Assembly (NCBI GenBank): GCA_023079485.1
Contig: CM041101.1
Location: 10,132,501 to 10,196,500, forward strand
Reading direction: 5' to 3'
Length of the DNA: 64,000 nt
From: Archilochus colubris
Taxonomy: Eukaryota > Chordata > Aves > Apodiformes > Trochilidae
The position numbers were made by a program, and so were the translations under genes. Every line of letters starts with the position of its first letter. The stretch's first letter is position 1. Below the pieces are notes generated by a model. The model was given only the letters and a program-made list of their open reading frames with translations, did not search any database and was not told the DNA's origin. Positions 36,581 through 51,500 of the stretch are shown here, one piece after another.

Positions 36581-39500
36581 GTGAGTGTTCAGCAGGCAGG
36601 AACAGGGGGGCTCAAGAGGGAGCTGACTCTCATTGCCTCAAGTCCATGCAAGGCTCCTGAGGTCCCAGGGCAGCTCCTCAGGGTGCTGGACGTTTACCAC
36701 CTGGGTCATGTCCCTGTCTCTCCCCAAGACTTCCTCACAAGGCTAAGAAAATTAATAATAACAGGTAATATGTGCAAACACCACGTGAGGATCTTTATGG
36801 GCAGAAAACATGTATAGGCATAAAAATGACCTAGACTGCTCCCAAAGGGCAGCAGTGACATGTCCTGTGTGTGGTTGTTTCAGACAGGGATAGCAAGTAA
36901 GAAGATCCCTAGCACAGCTGGAAGATGGATAAGAGTTTGGCACCAGGAGAATCAGATCTAGCTGGTATGTGGGCAATAAGCTGATGTTTTCCTCTGTAGG
37001 GTCACAGCAGAGGCTGGGATAACTTTATTTTAAACCAAAGACTTATTGGTCTTTGAAGAACCTTGGTGCTCTGTTTAATCTGGATTGTGTGACTTCAGAC
37101 ACACTGGGGGGGAATACTTTGAAGTCTGATGAACAGGTTTGTAACTGTGGTTGTAGCAACACCAAAACTCCCATTTCATGCTGCTTTCTAACAGAAATCT
37201 GTCAGTCTCTTCAGCCTGAAATCATCAAGGCCCAATAGCTACTGAATGTATGCAATAAACCCACACCAGGAGCTGCTCTGTAGCTGATGTGTTGCTTTGT
37301 TTTTTCTGTAAAAAAAGACATGAGCCATTCTTACTCCCACAAGCAATCCTGTAGGATTTTATGTCACTGCTACTGAACAGGATTGAAATGGGAAAAGTCA
37401 GCTCAGCCTTCCTCAAATACTTGCAAACCTACCAGCTAATACTGGTGAGGATTTTGTTGACTGAGCACTAGCACATCTCAGAGAGCTTTAGGTCTGGCAG
37501 AACTAAACACACCTTACAAACAAGCTCCATATAAAAGCAGTCCAGGCACAACTGTTCAGGAGCAGGTCTGTGTTTCAGCCACCAGCTCTGGAATCTGTTC
37601 TGGTTTGGGTGTGAGGGGAAACAGTCTGTAGTGAAGACACGTGTGAAGAGATGCTCAAACCTTTTATCTTTTTCTTCTGCAGATGTGGCTCTGGCTTGGA
37701 AGAGTCTTCAGAAAGCCAAAGCAGTGGTATGTGCAGGGAACTCTGCTGTCACCTTGCTTTTATTGTGCTCTGTCAGCTACCTGTGCTTTCCTGGATATAA
37801 GATAACTGAGAGCAACCAACCCATGCCATTTTGTTTGCTCTTCAGCAGTGAAAATACAACCTCTTTCATAATTAGCTAAGTGACAAAAAGAGGATAAGAA
37901 GAAAAGCAAGGAATCTGACCAAATTTCACAACATTCTCCAAAATTAATGACAAGAACAGATGAAGGCTTTGGTTGCTTTTGGCTGAAGCCCTTAGCACAA
38001 TAATTGCTGACACCCACTGAGCTGGCACAACCTCTGAAGCCTCCATATCTTAATGGGAAACATAATAATGTTTAAATCAGGCACAGCAGCTGCAATTGTA
38101 GCAGTGAAATTACTTGGATGAATGCATAATATTATCCCAATCACAGAGTGTTACTGGCACAGTCAAGACCTGACACTGGTATCACTCAGCTGAAGTTGCT
38201 GTTGGCTGGGGTTCCTTCCAGTTACTGCTGGTTTTAAAAACACCAGAGAATCCCTGGTAAAAACCTGAGGCATAGATCCATACCAAGTGTAAATAATGGA
38301 GAGAGGTGGTTTCATCTGTTATCTTCCCAGTCTGCTGCATTCTTTCCAACTGTAGGAAATAGCACATGGAACATGCTCAGACATGCCAGTGTTTACAGAG
38401 TAACTAGGAGCTGCAAAATTAATCAAAGAAGCAGTGTATGCCAGCAAAAAGGCTACCATGGGAAAAAAAACCCCAGAAAAACATATGTCTCACTTCAAAA
38501 GAAAAATCTGTCTTTTCACAGCTACAACAGATTGAAAACAAATTTTATCATCAAACATGGAGTTGTGCCAAATCACAGGCAGCCAGAAGAAAGCTTTGGA
38601 GTGAAAAAAGCTTTGGTGAGTTTTGAGTAACTGGGAAACTGCTGAGATGGGGGACTGCTTTGGTGCTGGAGGGATGGAAAGGTGACAGAAGATGATGGAA
38701 GGCTCTCCTCTGAATAAAGGATATATTTTAATGAGCTATCTACTACTGTTCCCAGAATGATTTCACAATGCACAAGGAGTCACATTTTGCTGGAAAGAGC
38801 TCAGGCTAAAGATGCAGCACTAATACCTACCAGCTACAGCAAAGTAAAAGTCACTTGTGCTTACCTCTGAGGTTTGCTATTTTTTCCCTAGAGCTAACTG
38901 AAGTGATGTAAATGCTGCATTTTCATAGAATCCTAGAATGGGCTGGGTTGGAAGGGACCTCAGAGATCATCAAGTCCAACCCTTGATCCACTCCCCCCGT
39001 GGTTCCCAGCCCATGGCACTCAGTGCCACATCCAGGCTCTTTAGAAATATCTCCAGACAGAGGCACAGTGTGACCTGGTGGAGCTCACATCTACTGAAGG
39101 AGCTGGGACCCAGGATGTTAAGGGCAGCAGGGATTACTGTGAGTAACCAAATACTCAGCCTCTCCTTAGCCCTGGGTGGCACAGAGTACACAGAGGTTTC
39201 AGAACAAGCTCTCCCTTTGCCATCCCAGAGCTGCAACATTGGCATCTTTATCAGATCAGTACCGATCTCTTTAATGAATATGAATAAAATTGTACCCAGG
39301 TGTTCAAAGGGCCAGATTTGTCTGGGAAATAATCCCCAGTCAAATGAATGTTTTAATGGAATGGTTGAAGAACCTTTTTGACATTTTGACATTGACATAA
39401 TTTCACTGCCCTGTAGATGGTGAGATGAACAGAGATGAAACAGCTCTGGATGAGAAAAAGAGCAATGAGATCAATTCAACCTGCAGGTAAATAATAACCT

Positions 39501-42500
39501 TAATGTACAGCATTCAGTGGATGAGAGGCAAAGGTGCACAGAATGAGTTCTAAAAATCAGGGCTGCAGGACTTCAGAATAAGTTTAGCACCTTACTATTT
39601 ATTAGAAAAAAAAGAAAAAGCCATCCAACAGTTTCACTGTCATAAATACTGACCAGCAAACCACTGGAACAGCCGACACCCTGACTTCATCTCTGTGTCT
39701 ATCTGCCCACACTTGTGATAACTCAGATCAGATCAGGGTTTGCTTTCCACTTTCCCAAGATTATCTTTGTTTGCCAAACTGCTGATAAGTGGCAAAATGC
39801 TGCTCCTGTGACTCTGAGATCACCACTGGAACATGTTCTAGAAACAAAACTGCCATTCCTATTAGCAGAACTCTTTAATGTGTTCTACATACTTGGTTTT
39901 GTTTTTCTTTTTCTTAAGAAAGGGAAACTGTGCTGCTCTCAGCCCTGCTGGCTCCCAGACCAATTTCCTTGAGGGCCCTGCTGTGAGCTCTGCCCCATCC
40001 AGAATGAGCCCTCTGTCCCCCAGGAGGGACCCTCCTTGGAGAGAGGCTGCAGATGGTGAAGGCACAGCTGGGACACGATCTCCTTCAAAGACCCTGGAGG
40101 AACCAAGAAGTGACAATTTCAGGGAGCAGACAGATTCAAGAGGTTGCACAGTACAAAGGAAACAATCTCCCTGCTCTCTGCAGCCCTCACCTCACCCCTC
40201 TGCAGGGAACAGCACCTTCCTTGCTGTCCCACATGGCTGCTGGAGCAATGCTCCCATTCCTGAGGCTGTCCTGCTTCCCACATCTCACCTTTCATCAGCC
40301 AGCAAGCCCAGTGATCAGAAGCTGGAAAAGCTGTGGAAAAAATCACCCCAAAAGAAGTTAGAGGAACTCAAGAAGAGAATCCAGGAGCAGAGGCTAAAGC
40401 AGCAAACAGCAGCTGAGGAGCAGAAGTCCCTGATTCCTGCCTGTGCTGAGGAGCCACAGCAAAAAAGACCCTTGAAGAGAAAGGTGTGCAGAGTGGTGTC
40501 TGCTCCTCCTGCTCCCCCTCACAGAGGTCAGTACCTGCCTGGCATCTACAGAGAAAGCCTGAATCTGTGCACCCACACAGCTTCCACCCCACACTTTGGT
40601 TTGTGCTGGGCAGCAACTTTGGCCATGTGATAAATTCATTTATTCCTGCAGCCCTTGGGGGAGCTGTAACCATCCCTGTGCTACACACATCAGCCTGGTT
40701 ACTGAATTTGCTTCTCCACTGCATTTACTCCTCAGCATGCACAAAATTAGAGATTTCTTTCCACAAAAGAGTGAAAAAAAAATTCTGCAAATCCATTCCT
40801 TCCTCTTGTTTCCTTACACATTTTCCCTTTTGCCAGATATAAAGCTTGAAATGGGAAACAGCAGCACAGTAGTGTGGAAAGTCATCAGAGGCATTTAAAG
40901 CAGGAATTGTGTAGTTCAGAGGCCTTGCAGGGGATTTAAGTTCATTCAGTGGAACTAGTGTGGATCCCAAAGCAAATATTATGGGATTTCCTTATCCTTA
41001 TTCCTCTGCTGCTAAATTCAGGCTGTAGTACCATTCCTCTGCAGCTCTCACTGCAGTGTGAAGGCTCCAATGAGGCTGCATGAGCCTGAGAGCACGGGCA
41101 CCCTATGGCTGGGGCTGTCAGCCTCCCCTCTTGGCCAACTTTTCAGCCCTCGAGGATCACTGAGCAGATATTGGACAAGAACTGGACTGCAGCTGCAAGG
41201 CTGTACCTGCTGACTCTCACTGCTGTACCAGTGTCAGCATTAATCCCCTGGGCACTGGGATCCCTGTCACACACCCCAGTGGCTCCTGCTTTGGTGTTCC
41301 AAGTGAATGGGACTGGGTTTGGGGGGTTGGTGGCAGCAGTCATGCTTGTGTTAGCTGTGCACTAACCCTTTCCTCTGGTTCTTGTTTTGTTTGTTTGTTT
41401 GTTGTGGGTTTTTTTTCCCCTTTTGATTAAAGACCGAAGAAAGAGAAGCTCAGCACAGAGAACTGTAATGCAAAGCCAGAAGAAGCCTCCACCCAAGTCC
41501 TCTGTCCTGGAAAGAGCAGTGACAGGTAAAGGTAAGGATGAGAAATTACACAAACAAATCTTGTGGAGTCACCAAATCCTACAACCCACAGCCAAGGAAC
41601 AGGGCCTGCTTATACCAAGCAGGTAACAAGGAAACCACTGAGGGAACAGGAAAAAAAAAATCATTTGTTCAGAGGCAGAAGATGACAACTGGCAGCACAA
41701 AGCTGAGTTTCTAGGTGAGGTGCTGGTGAATCGTGCTGAGGTCTTTGGGATGGGCTATCAGCCTGGCCACAGGACTCCACTTTTTGTCACTGAAAAATAA
41801 GCCAAATGTCCCAGGGGGGAAGAGCTGGCTGTCACTTGCTCAGTTCCATGTTTGCTAATGAATTAAGAGTGCCACCAAAAGGCAGGAATTTCCTGGCCTG
41901 CAAAATAGGTATTGAATCAAAGTAGGGAAAAGCTGGATGAATTATCCCCAGCCTTACCACGAAGTCAACAGTGAGAACAGGAATTCCAGTCACCAGTAAT
42001 CAGGTTCCAGTATCTAAGTGCAGATTTAAGTTACTGGAGTAATTTTACTCATTTAATGCCGTTTACAGAGGAAATGGTCTCACTCAGACTTTTTGGGGAA
42101 CAAGACAAATACTGGAAGTGCTGTGGGCACTGCTCACCCAGAGCAGTTGGATTTTACACCAGCCCAGGTGTGTACAGCAAGAAAAAACCCCGAACTGTCT
42201 AATATCGTGCAGATGAAATGATGAACATGGTGGCACCTCATGCTCTGCTACCTAAGTACTATTTAAAATGCATGAAATATACAATAATTTCCTTCTCCCT
42301 CCTTTTTTTTTTTTTTGGTTTTTTTGTTTTAATGGATTGTTTGAAAAATGGCTTGATCTTCCTCTGAGTGGGGGTCATAATAAGAGCATGGCACATGGAG
42401 CATTCATCATTGTAACTGCCAGTGTCATGGTGTCTTTATTGGCTATTAGTTTCTGTCAGTGGAAGAGCCAAGGCAGGGCTATGATGAGATGAATGAGGGG

Positions 42501-45500
42501 CAGAGGTCAGAGCTAGAGTACTCAGGAATTTGATGAATTATAAATTTGCTGTGGTTAACAAAAAATTAAGTCACAACAGCCATAAAATATTCATCTGTTC
42601 ATAAGCAGAAAAGAAGAGGAGAATATTTAAATCCAAATATTTCCATCTAGCAAGTGCTCTCATCAGGAATGCAGCCTGCTCGTGAACTTTAGCATAATAA
42701 ACACTGTGTAAATAATGTAAAAATTTGATTGAAATTAGACAACATGGTGAAGCAAAGGTTGTTAGGTATTCATATAAGCTGTCAGTTGCATGCACAGAAA
42801 CTAAGGCAGCATAAAAATAAATCCATCCTGCATTTTCAATGCTGCAAAGCTGGAAAACAAAGTAAGACAGCAAGGTGTCTCATTAAAAACTCTGATGGAT
42901 CTCAGCTGAGTCCAACAGATTTTGGCAATTCTATCCATGGTTCCTGGTGTCAGATCCCACACTGCACAGCTCTAGTGAAACACTCCTGTAGGCTGCCCAG
43001 CTGAGTCCAGGTGATTATAGAAAGTGACTTCAGCCACACACAGTGAAGTTCTTCCTAGTCTGAAAAACATAATTTCTTTTGTGACGTGACCCAGACAGAA
43101 CTAGAAAGGTCTGAGTGAGTTTGTTGACCAAGTACAGAACTAAGTACTGAACCATGTCCTTGAGGCTGATACTGACATAAGAGTAAAATCTTTCTTAAAA
43201 AAAGAAAAAAAGATGGAATAGTTTCACCAGGGGCAAATTTGGTGAAGAGGATTTCTCTGCTTTCTGCTGGAGAAGTGTTTGCAGTAAATAGATAATTATG
43301 CCAGGGCAAGTATTGGCGTGCTGTGAATGCAATCTGAAATGATGAAGTAAACCAGTGATAAATGTTGTCTATTACAGGACACCACCTATTAAGCAAGAAT
43401 AATTTGTCTGTGCTGCATATTACATCATTTATTTTTGCATCATACATTGTCCCTCATCCTATGTCGTTCATTGATTCTTCCACACTGCATCCTGCTGATT
43501 CTCACCACTTTAAAAATGAGGTTTTTTTACTCTAGTGAGTCTGAAGTAATAACAAGGAAAAGAATATTTTTGTTATCCTCCTCCCTCCAGTTCCCAAATC
43601 TGATGGTTCCCAGTAAGTACCAGCAGTCTGCAGCTGCCATCATAGACGAATGCTCTCAGGTTGGTGTCCAGACCTCCTCTTAGAGTTCTTGAGGGCTCTG
43701 GAAGTCAATGGTTTCTGAGTAAAATTTGTAAGAACTGTGTCAAGTATTAAATGATAAAAGTGGTCATGGTAAAGCCTCAGGAAATCATTGAATCTTTGTG
43801 CATTGCCCTCATCTGAGCCAGGAACCAGCTCTCTTGTCAGCTGGTGAATAGATTCCAGCAGAGTGCCAGCCTCCCGAGTGATTGGAAACCTTTTTGTTAT
43901 CAAAGTAATTCAAGAGGTTTTTTCAGACCTGCTTTGACTGGAGCTTCTTCAATCTCCCCACACCTCGAATGTGATTCCTGCAAATCACTATTTATAACAG
44001 AGTTTAAAAATTCTCTCAAAGAACATGTGAGCATTTAATAATTAAACACAAATTCTCTGTTTTAGGTACAAAGCTACCTGGTCCTTCTGCATGGAGAGAA
44101 GGGCAGAAGTTAGCTAGAAAGTTGCTTGGTCCACCCCCTACATTTCCAAAGCTGAGGAGCACAGCTGAAGAACAGACCACAGCAAACACCTTTGGTACAG
44201 TTGCTCCTCTGCTTCACTAGTTTTGGCACACAAAAGATTTTATAAATTAAAATGAGTGAAATTAAGTCTAAGAGGTTTATGAGGTCGAAAGTATCACTGC
44301 CCATGTGTATGAAGTTCTGTTTATACTGGAGGGCCACAAACTACACATCAGTTGCACTATTGGCCACTGCAACCTCTGATTTCACACTTACAAATTTAGC
44401 TTCTGCCTAGAACACCACAGATTTTACAACAGATGTACAAGCCTGGGCTACACATGCAAATGGGCCTCAGAGCTATTAAAGGAAGCAGGTTGTGAGATGC
44501 ACATGATTGATACAGGAATTGCTATGTCTCTTAAGTGATAACATCAATGGTTTTTTTCAAAATGCTTTCCACAGAACCTGTTAGAAGATTTGTAACCATC
44601 CCAGTGGTGGAAAATAACTTCAGAGAAAAGGGAAATGAAGCTGTGGGGAAAAGCCCTGCATTCAAAAACTGTGTGGCTGCCCTCAGCAAAGCTGGTGAAG
44701 GGGGCAGCAGTGCACCAACCAAAGATACAAAACAAATACTCAGGAACCTGCATTGGCAGAGCCAGGATCATCATGCACACAGACACATCAGCTTCCTACT
44801 AAATACTGCAAAACCAAAGGTAGGAGTTCTACAGCATTACCTAGGGATCCATTCTCCTTCACCTGGACCTCAGGCCATAACTCCTTCTGCCTTCAGTGGG
44901 GTAAAGAGACAATCTGCATTAATGAAAGAGGGAGCCAAGCCCAGCAGCTCAGGAAACTGCAGCAGAGGAAAAAGCACATCACCTCAGAGACAGAAAGGCT
45001 CAAGCAGTCCTGCACAGAAAGGATCTGAGAAAGAAAACCTTAAGCACCCTTCAAAGAGGAAATTAAACATTAAAAAACCTCACCCCTACAGCCCTGAAAT
45101 AGTTCAGGAATTTATGTACCGAAAGAATGAAGAAAGAAAGAAAAAAAGACTAGAAGAGAAAAAGTCTTTGGTTCAGGCCATGGAGGTGAGAAATAAGAGA
45201 TTACAAGAAGTATACAGGAAACAGAAAGAAGCTATCAAAAAAAAGACATGTCCTGACCAGATGCACAAGCTCACTGAAGAAACAACTTCTCCAAAAGAAA
45301 GTTCTCAATGTAAACTTGAGCAGGTAAGTCATAAAGGACTGGCAGACTGAAACCCCTCCACTCTTGATAAGTACAGCACCATGTAGGATGTGAAACACTT
45401 CACACAAATGCTTTGATGTGTCAGGAAGTAAAAAGGTTTTTATGGAAAAACAGAGCAATTAGCTTCTAATTATGGCAAGAACTGCTGGGCTCAGTAGTAA

Positions 45501-48500
45501 GGTTAGAAGATTTGGCTTCAGGGCCTGAAGTCTGGAAATCTCCATTGCTTGAGCTGCAAGAACAGGTTTGCTGTTTGGCACACAAAGGTCTCTGGGTACT
45601 AAAGCCAAATATTGCCCTCCTGGTGTTCAGCTATTTAGTGCTTACATTAATGGTCACTTCTGTTTCAGGAGCAAAGCAGTGGTGGAATCCTGGAGAGGAG
45701 TTTCATGGCCTGGGTGGATAAATCATGCACTCTGTTGAGTAAAGGTGACAGAGACAGGTACTCAGACATAAAAAGCATCCTGGAAAGCCTCTTTCTCAGC
45801 ACATGCTGCAAACTTTTCAGAGTACTCTGCAGTAAACTATAAAAAATAGAGCAAGGGACTGCCATATCTCACCTTAAAATCAGCCTCACTGCACCCTAAT
45901 CCAGAGGGGTTACAGAACCTGGGAGCATCTGGGGGTGCTTTGAGCACAGAACACAAATTAATGCTCTTGCTATCCAGATCGAGGCAAACTTTTCAGACTG
46001 CTTTTATGCTTTGTATTTTTAAGCAAGAATAATTCCTTGCCAGCCCCAGGCTGATTCTTCTCTGCATCTATCAGCAGTTCATGATCCAGCCTGAATCTGT
46101 CATTTGACAAATGTATCTATAGACAAGGACATCTGTTTCTTTTTCTTTTGTGAAGCACTTTTGCTGAGGATACTGCCGTGTGCTTAAAGCTGCTGTTACT
46201 TGGTCATTATAATGTCACATTCATTTCTCCTTTTTATTTAAGTAGGAATCAACTTCTACAGACAGTTCAATCACCTAAAAAAAGAGTGGCATTAACTTCT
46301 CCAGCACAACTAGAGTCAGAATACTGGTGTCTCAGTCCTCTGAAATGTGAAGACTTGAAGGACTTCTCCCCCCAAGCTCTCCATACACCTCCTCTGAGCT
46401 TTTCCCTTCCTAAGAAAGATGCAAAACCTTACTTCAAGGATTCAATTTCTCCATACAGAAGTAAACAGGATCAAGTGAAAGCCATACATAACCTAGCCAA
46501 GGAACTTGCAGAAAAGATTGAGAAGGCAACTAAGAGACTGAATGAAGCAAGGAGGGTTAAAGACTCTGCTGACAAAACATCAACAGAGACAACTTTGGAC
46601 TTTTCCAATTATTCTTTTTCTGTCCCAGAGCCTGAGACATCCAAGGTTGAGCAAGACAGGACAATGACTGTACAAATGCTTCTGGACACTCCAAGTCCTG
46701 ATAAGACACATGTATCATTACGTGGGGAATTTCAGGGACTGTGCAGCATCAGCCCTGAAGGACCAACAGCCCTGGACAGACAGAACGAGATACCCACCAC
46801 TGTGCCTGGTGGGAGTGCTGGGAGCAGAAAGTTGCCGTGGATCTCTCACAGTGCAGGAAAGAGACATCTCAGCACTGGGGGGGACCTGAGCAACACATTG
46901 CAAGGTAAATCCTTTTGTCACAGTGCACCACTGAGACCCAGATGCCCCAGGCAGCCCAGGGACCCTCTGGCAGCACCAAGTACCTGTGCCACTCCATGTG
47001 CTGCTCAGCATCTGCAGATCAGTGGGGCAGAACCCTGAAATTCCAGCAAATCTGCTCAGATCAGGTTGCAAGAATATCAGCAATGAGTGAATGTTCTCAT
47101 AAGTCTGTTTGGTTAGCACTGAAAAGTCTGTCACTCCCCTGTGGGAGGAAAAGCAGGGCTGAAATAGAAGACATCACAATAAGTAGTAATGATCTAACTT
47201 GAGTAATATACTAATTGCTTTCTTCTCTTCTCATTGCACCAGTGAAACTACATGTCTTAATTTTATCTGTGGCTTTGTCACTGGTTTTGGACAAAAAATC
47301 AGTGCCTAGTCTTCCCCAGAGTTAAGAAAACAATTATAAGCCTAACCTCACATACTTAAAAATCTGTGGATAAGAAGAGCTATGTGGAAGTGAAGTGCTC
47401 ACACATAAGTAGGCAGAGGATAGATGCCAAAGTTTGATTTCATTTCTACAAAGAGTATATTTGTTAAATGCCTTCATTTGTCTTTTTAAAAGGTTTTCCT
47501 GTGAATGAGGGCTCCAAGGTGGACATAAGCCTATTCCATGAAAAGCCAATAACCAGGGCAGCCTTTCCATCTCACAGATTCCTTGCTAGAAGGTAAACAA
47601 TATGGATATATTATTCTCTGCTAAATGTGCCACACACACATGTAGTTAGAATAAATAGTATCAATTCAGCAAGGAGCCAGCCTGCTCTTTACTTCTTACC
47701 CAGGGAATTGCCAAGTAGGCAGATTTTGACACAAGATGTACTGAGAGAGGGAAACACCTATTTGGAGAGAGCTGGAAGATCAATAGGAAAGGTTCAGCTG
47801 GGTTTTTTTTGAGAGATGGATCTCCCCTGCAGGAGCTGTGCCCTGGATGCAACCTCCCAGCAGCATGAGCAGACTGGCAGCAGAGGAGATTTCTCTCTCT
47901 GGGGGAGCTCAGCCTTCCCACCCCCAGGAGCAGGGGCAGCCCCAGGGACTCTGGGTCCCCCCAGCTGCAGGGGGATGGGGTTCTGCCCACCAGGGCTCAC
48001 TGGCTGAGATCCCCCCCCAGCCTTGAGCACATCCCCCTGGCCACAGTCCCTGTCCTGGGCCTGTCCCTGTGCCTGGGCAGTGACATCCAGCTCCAACCTC
48101 CCTCCCCACAACTTATAAACCCCGTGGTGTTCTGATATGTGGGGCTGGCAGAAGAGTGATTTGCTTATTTTGCTGAGCACCTGGTTACATCTGCACACAT
48201 CTGCTTTTGGCAGAGGATTAAAGAAGGATTTAATGAACTGAACATTATAAATTAATTTTGAGTGGTTGTTATCACTTTCTTGCCTGCAAAAGTGGGTGAA
48301 AAGTTCTGATTACTGCAGCTGTCCAGGTTGTGTGTGTGTGTGGAGCAGAACCTTCACCCAGACACTGAGTTTCCTGGACCAGGACATATGTCAGAACATG
48401 GGGATGACTATAGCAAATAAGTTTTGAAGTTGGAAGCCTAGAAAAAAAAGATTACATTAATGCAGGTTGTTTTCAGCCTCTGGTGCAGCAGTAGTGACAG

Positions 48501-51500
48501 CGTGGGGACAATTTAAAGGAAAGGCCAGCCCATGTCTAACCCTTGTGTAGCTAGAGACAGGTGAGAAACTGTGATAGTAGGAGCTGGTGAACTGGGTCTG
48601 TGCTCTGACTTCCATTGTTGCTCCCAGGGAGAATGAGCAGGAATCCACAGTTGGCTACAAGAGTTTCTCCCTTCAAGAGTCCATCCAAACAAAGCCACCT
48701 GTTCAAAGGGTTCACCAGCCTCATTCACAAACACAAACCACCCAGCATTACAGAATCAGTGCTCTTGAACATGATCTTATCCACAGCCACTTTCAACAGC
48801 ACAGTTTTATGTTTACATGTTTAATTATACCAGTGAGAGCAGAGACTCATGTTCATGCAGGAAATCCCCCAGGTGCCTTTTTCCATCAGAAACGTTCCCA
48901 TTTCACACCCGGCTGCTCTGCAAGCCACAGGGGCTGAGGGAGGTTTGTTGCTAATGCAAATGCCTCACTGATGGGAATTCTCCAGACTGCCAGAGAATGC
49001 GTATGCAATTTCATCCTTACGTTGATCCAGTCACCTACACAAGTGGCTTTTTGTCACATTCTGCATCTCCTGAGAGTCAGAAAGATTGTAATAATGCTTT
49101 CACCACAAGTTCAGTGCCCTGGGCTGCCTCCTGGGCCAGGGCAGAGCAGCAGCTCCGATGCAGGCCTAACACTCTGCCTCTTGCTGCAGATCCAGCAGTG
49201 CTTTCTGTCAGCCAGTACAAATCCTGTGTCATTCCAGTATTTTCTGTAGAATTTGCATTGCTTTCCACTGCTGCTGGCCAGAGCCCTCCCAGGAGCCAGG
49301 CGGGGCTGCATACAGACCTTGACGTGTCTCTTTCCAAACAGAAGTTCTCAAGAGGCAAAACAACTCAGTGGCATTGACCAGAAACCTAACACAACACAAA
49401 AGCAGAAACAATACTCAGCACAACTGCTGACAAATATTAGAACTGCTTTTAGAGAAATCCCTACTGCCTCTTCCCTCCTTTTTTCATCCACCTTTGCTCC
49501 CACTTGCTGAAGACCACATACAAGATGCATTAGTGGAAGCTGTTGTAATCGTTTTAGCAGTTTCTGGGTCAGGAAAAAGAAAGAAAAGCTTATTAATGAG
49601 AAAAATGAAATGAGATTTCTCTAAGCTGATTGCTGATAAAAAACCCACAAACTTCCATGTTCATTTTTCTGCATAAAAAAGAAAGCATCTGGCACAATTT
49701 CAATGGGTCTCAGTGTCTCTGTGTGAGTTTCAGCTGTGGTTTGATCTGTAAATGCACATTTTCACACCTTTCTTCCTAATCTTTTTTGTTAAGATCAGAT
49801 AGTTACAGACTAAAACAAAGTAAAAACAGTTGAGAGATTCATCAGGACTGTGGGACCTGATGCTGACATTGTTCTGGAATATTAAAGCCTGTATAGCAAA
49901 TCTTAGCTGGGCCATAGCCATGCTCAGCACTTGTCCCAGAAATGCTGGAGCAGAGACCAGTACTTCATGTTTTTAAAAACATTTCAGATAACTTTGCCAA
50001 GGTTCAGAGCTAGGTTGTGCAACCAAGTCCTAACAATGGCACAGATTGTACAATGCAGCTCTCATAAATTAAGCTTCAAAGCTACAAGTTTCTTGGTTTT
50101 ATTTGCCTACAGGCTGAAAAACATCCAGCTCTTTCAGAGCAGTGTTTAGAGTAGGTAAAGACGAAGTGTTGTTAGCTTCCCTGACAACAGCAAGAGGATT
50201 TGATACCTTGGCAGGTATGACTTTTCCATGAGTCTTTTGTTTCTATTTAACAAAATCTAATAACTGATAGCTTTGTTAAAATGAAATATCCATACTTTTT
50301 TGTTGTTCAAAAGATTGTTTATACACAGGCATGATCTCAAAAACTAATTGTTGTTGCCTTGACACAGTCCGCAGAGAGATCTCTCAGCTCAGAGGAATCA
50401 CTGCCAGCCTGAGACTATTTTGAAAGTTCCAAATCAAGAGGAAATTGCCAACCAGACTCCTACAGAGAGCCCAAGGACACCAGATGGCCTCGGGTCACAG
50501 CCTGCTGCTGCTCTGAGCCCTGGAGCTGAGACTCACCACGGCTTTGAGCAGGACTTTGGTAAGGTGGCATCTCCCAGAGTGTCAGAGCTGAGGATTACTC
50601 AGGGCCCTCCCAAGGTACTTCTTACCCTACTGCAAAAGAAAGAACAGCCCACAGAACATCTTAAGCACCTTGCAGCTTCAACTGAAGGTCTCAAGGAGCC
50701 TTGTAATTAATTCTTCATAATTACCACATCAGATAAATGTGAGCTATTACCCTACTTAGGCAGCAAGAGACAGCGAGGCATTTACAGGGGTTAACAAAGG
50801 GTGCAGGCTGGAGGGAGAGATCTGCTCAGGGATCCTGCAGGGTTGAGCAAGGCAAGGGTGATGTGCAGGGCATCTCCAGGTCTGCTCAGAACAAAAGTTT
50901 GCGTAGGAGCAAGGGAAAGTTCGTGACTGAAAGGGTTAAACAACAAACAGTAGCATGCAGGCCACTCTGTCTGAAGAGATCTCTGCTGGCTTCCACCAAA
51001 CAGTAGCAGATGGTGCATTGTTTTAAGGGCTTTCCCCAGACAAAAGAACAAGATCAGATAACCTTTCCTCAAAGAGGGTACTCACAAAAAGCCTCTGCTC
51101 TTATTAAGGTTTCTTCATTGTTTTCCCCACAAATTTTTATACCTAATATTGGATTTTGAGGTGGTAGAGAAGCCAGCATTGTTTGCTCTGCTTCTCTCCA
51201 GCCCCCAGGGACTAGGAGGGCATCTTGCACGATGGGACAGTGGGTCTGTTGTCTGAAGTGTTTACCATAAGCAAAAGACATTGTATTTATTTAATAACCA
51301 AAGGCTCCAATTCTGGAAGCTCTCTGGCAAAAAGACCCTGCCATCCACTGTCCACCACCTGAACAATAGGAGCTGCTGCCTGGTGTCTGTCAGGAGAAAC
51401 CTTCACCTTCCCTGAGCATCTGCAGGAGCTGACAGCATCTGGGTGAACTCAAGCCCAAGATCTGACTGTAAGGCAGTAGCCCAGCCCTGGGCCATGTTGC

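Noticed and set aside
43591..43612. A 22-nt microexon with strong acceptor (CCTCCCTCCAG) and perfect donor (CCA|GTAAGT)
   Set aside because: Its length would shift the phase between the exons at 41,433 and 44,066, which fit each other exactly without it.
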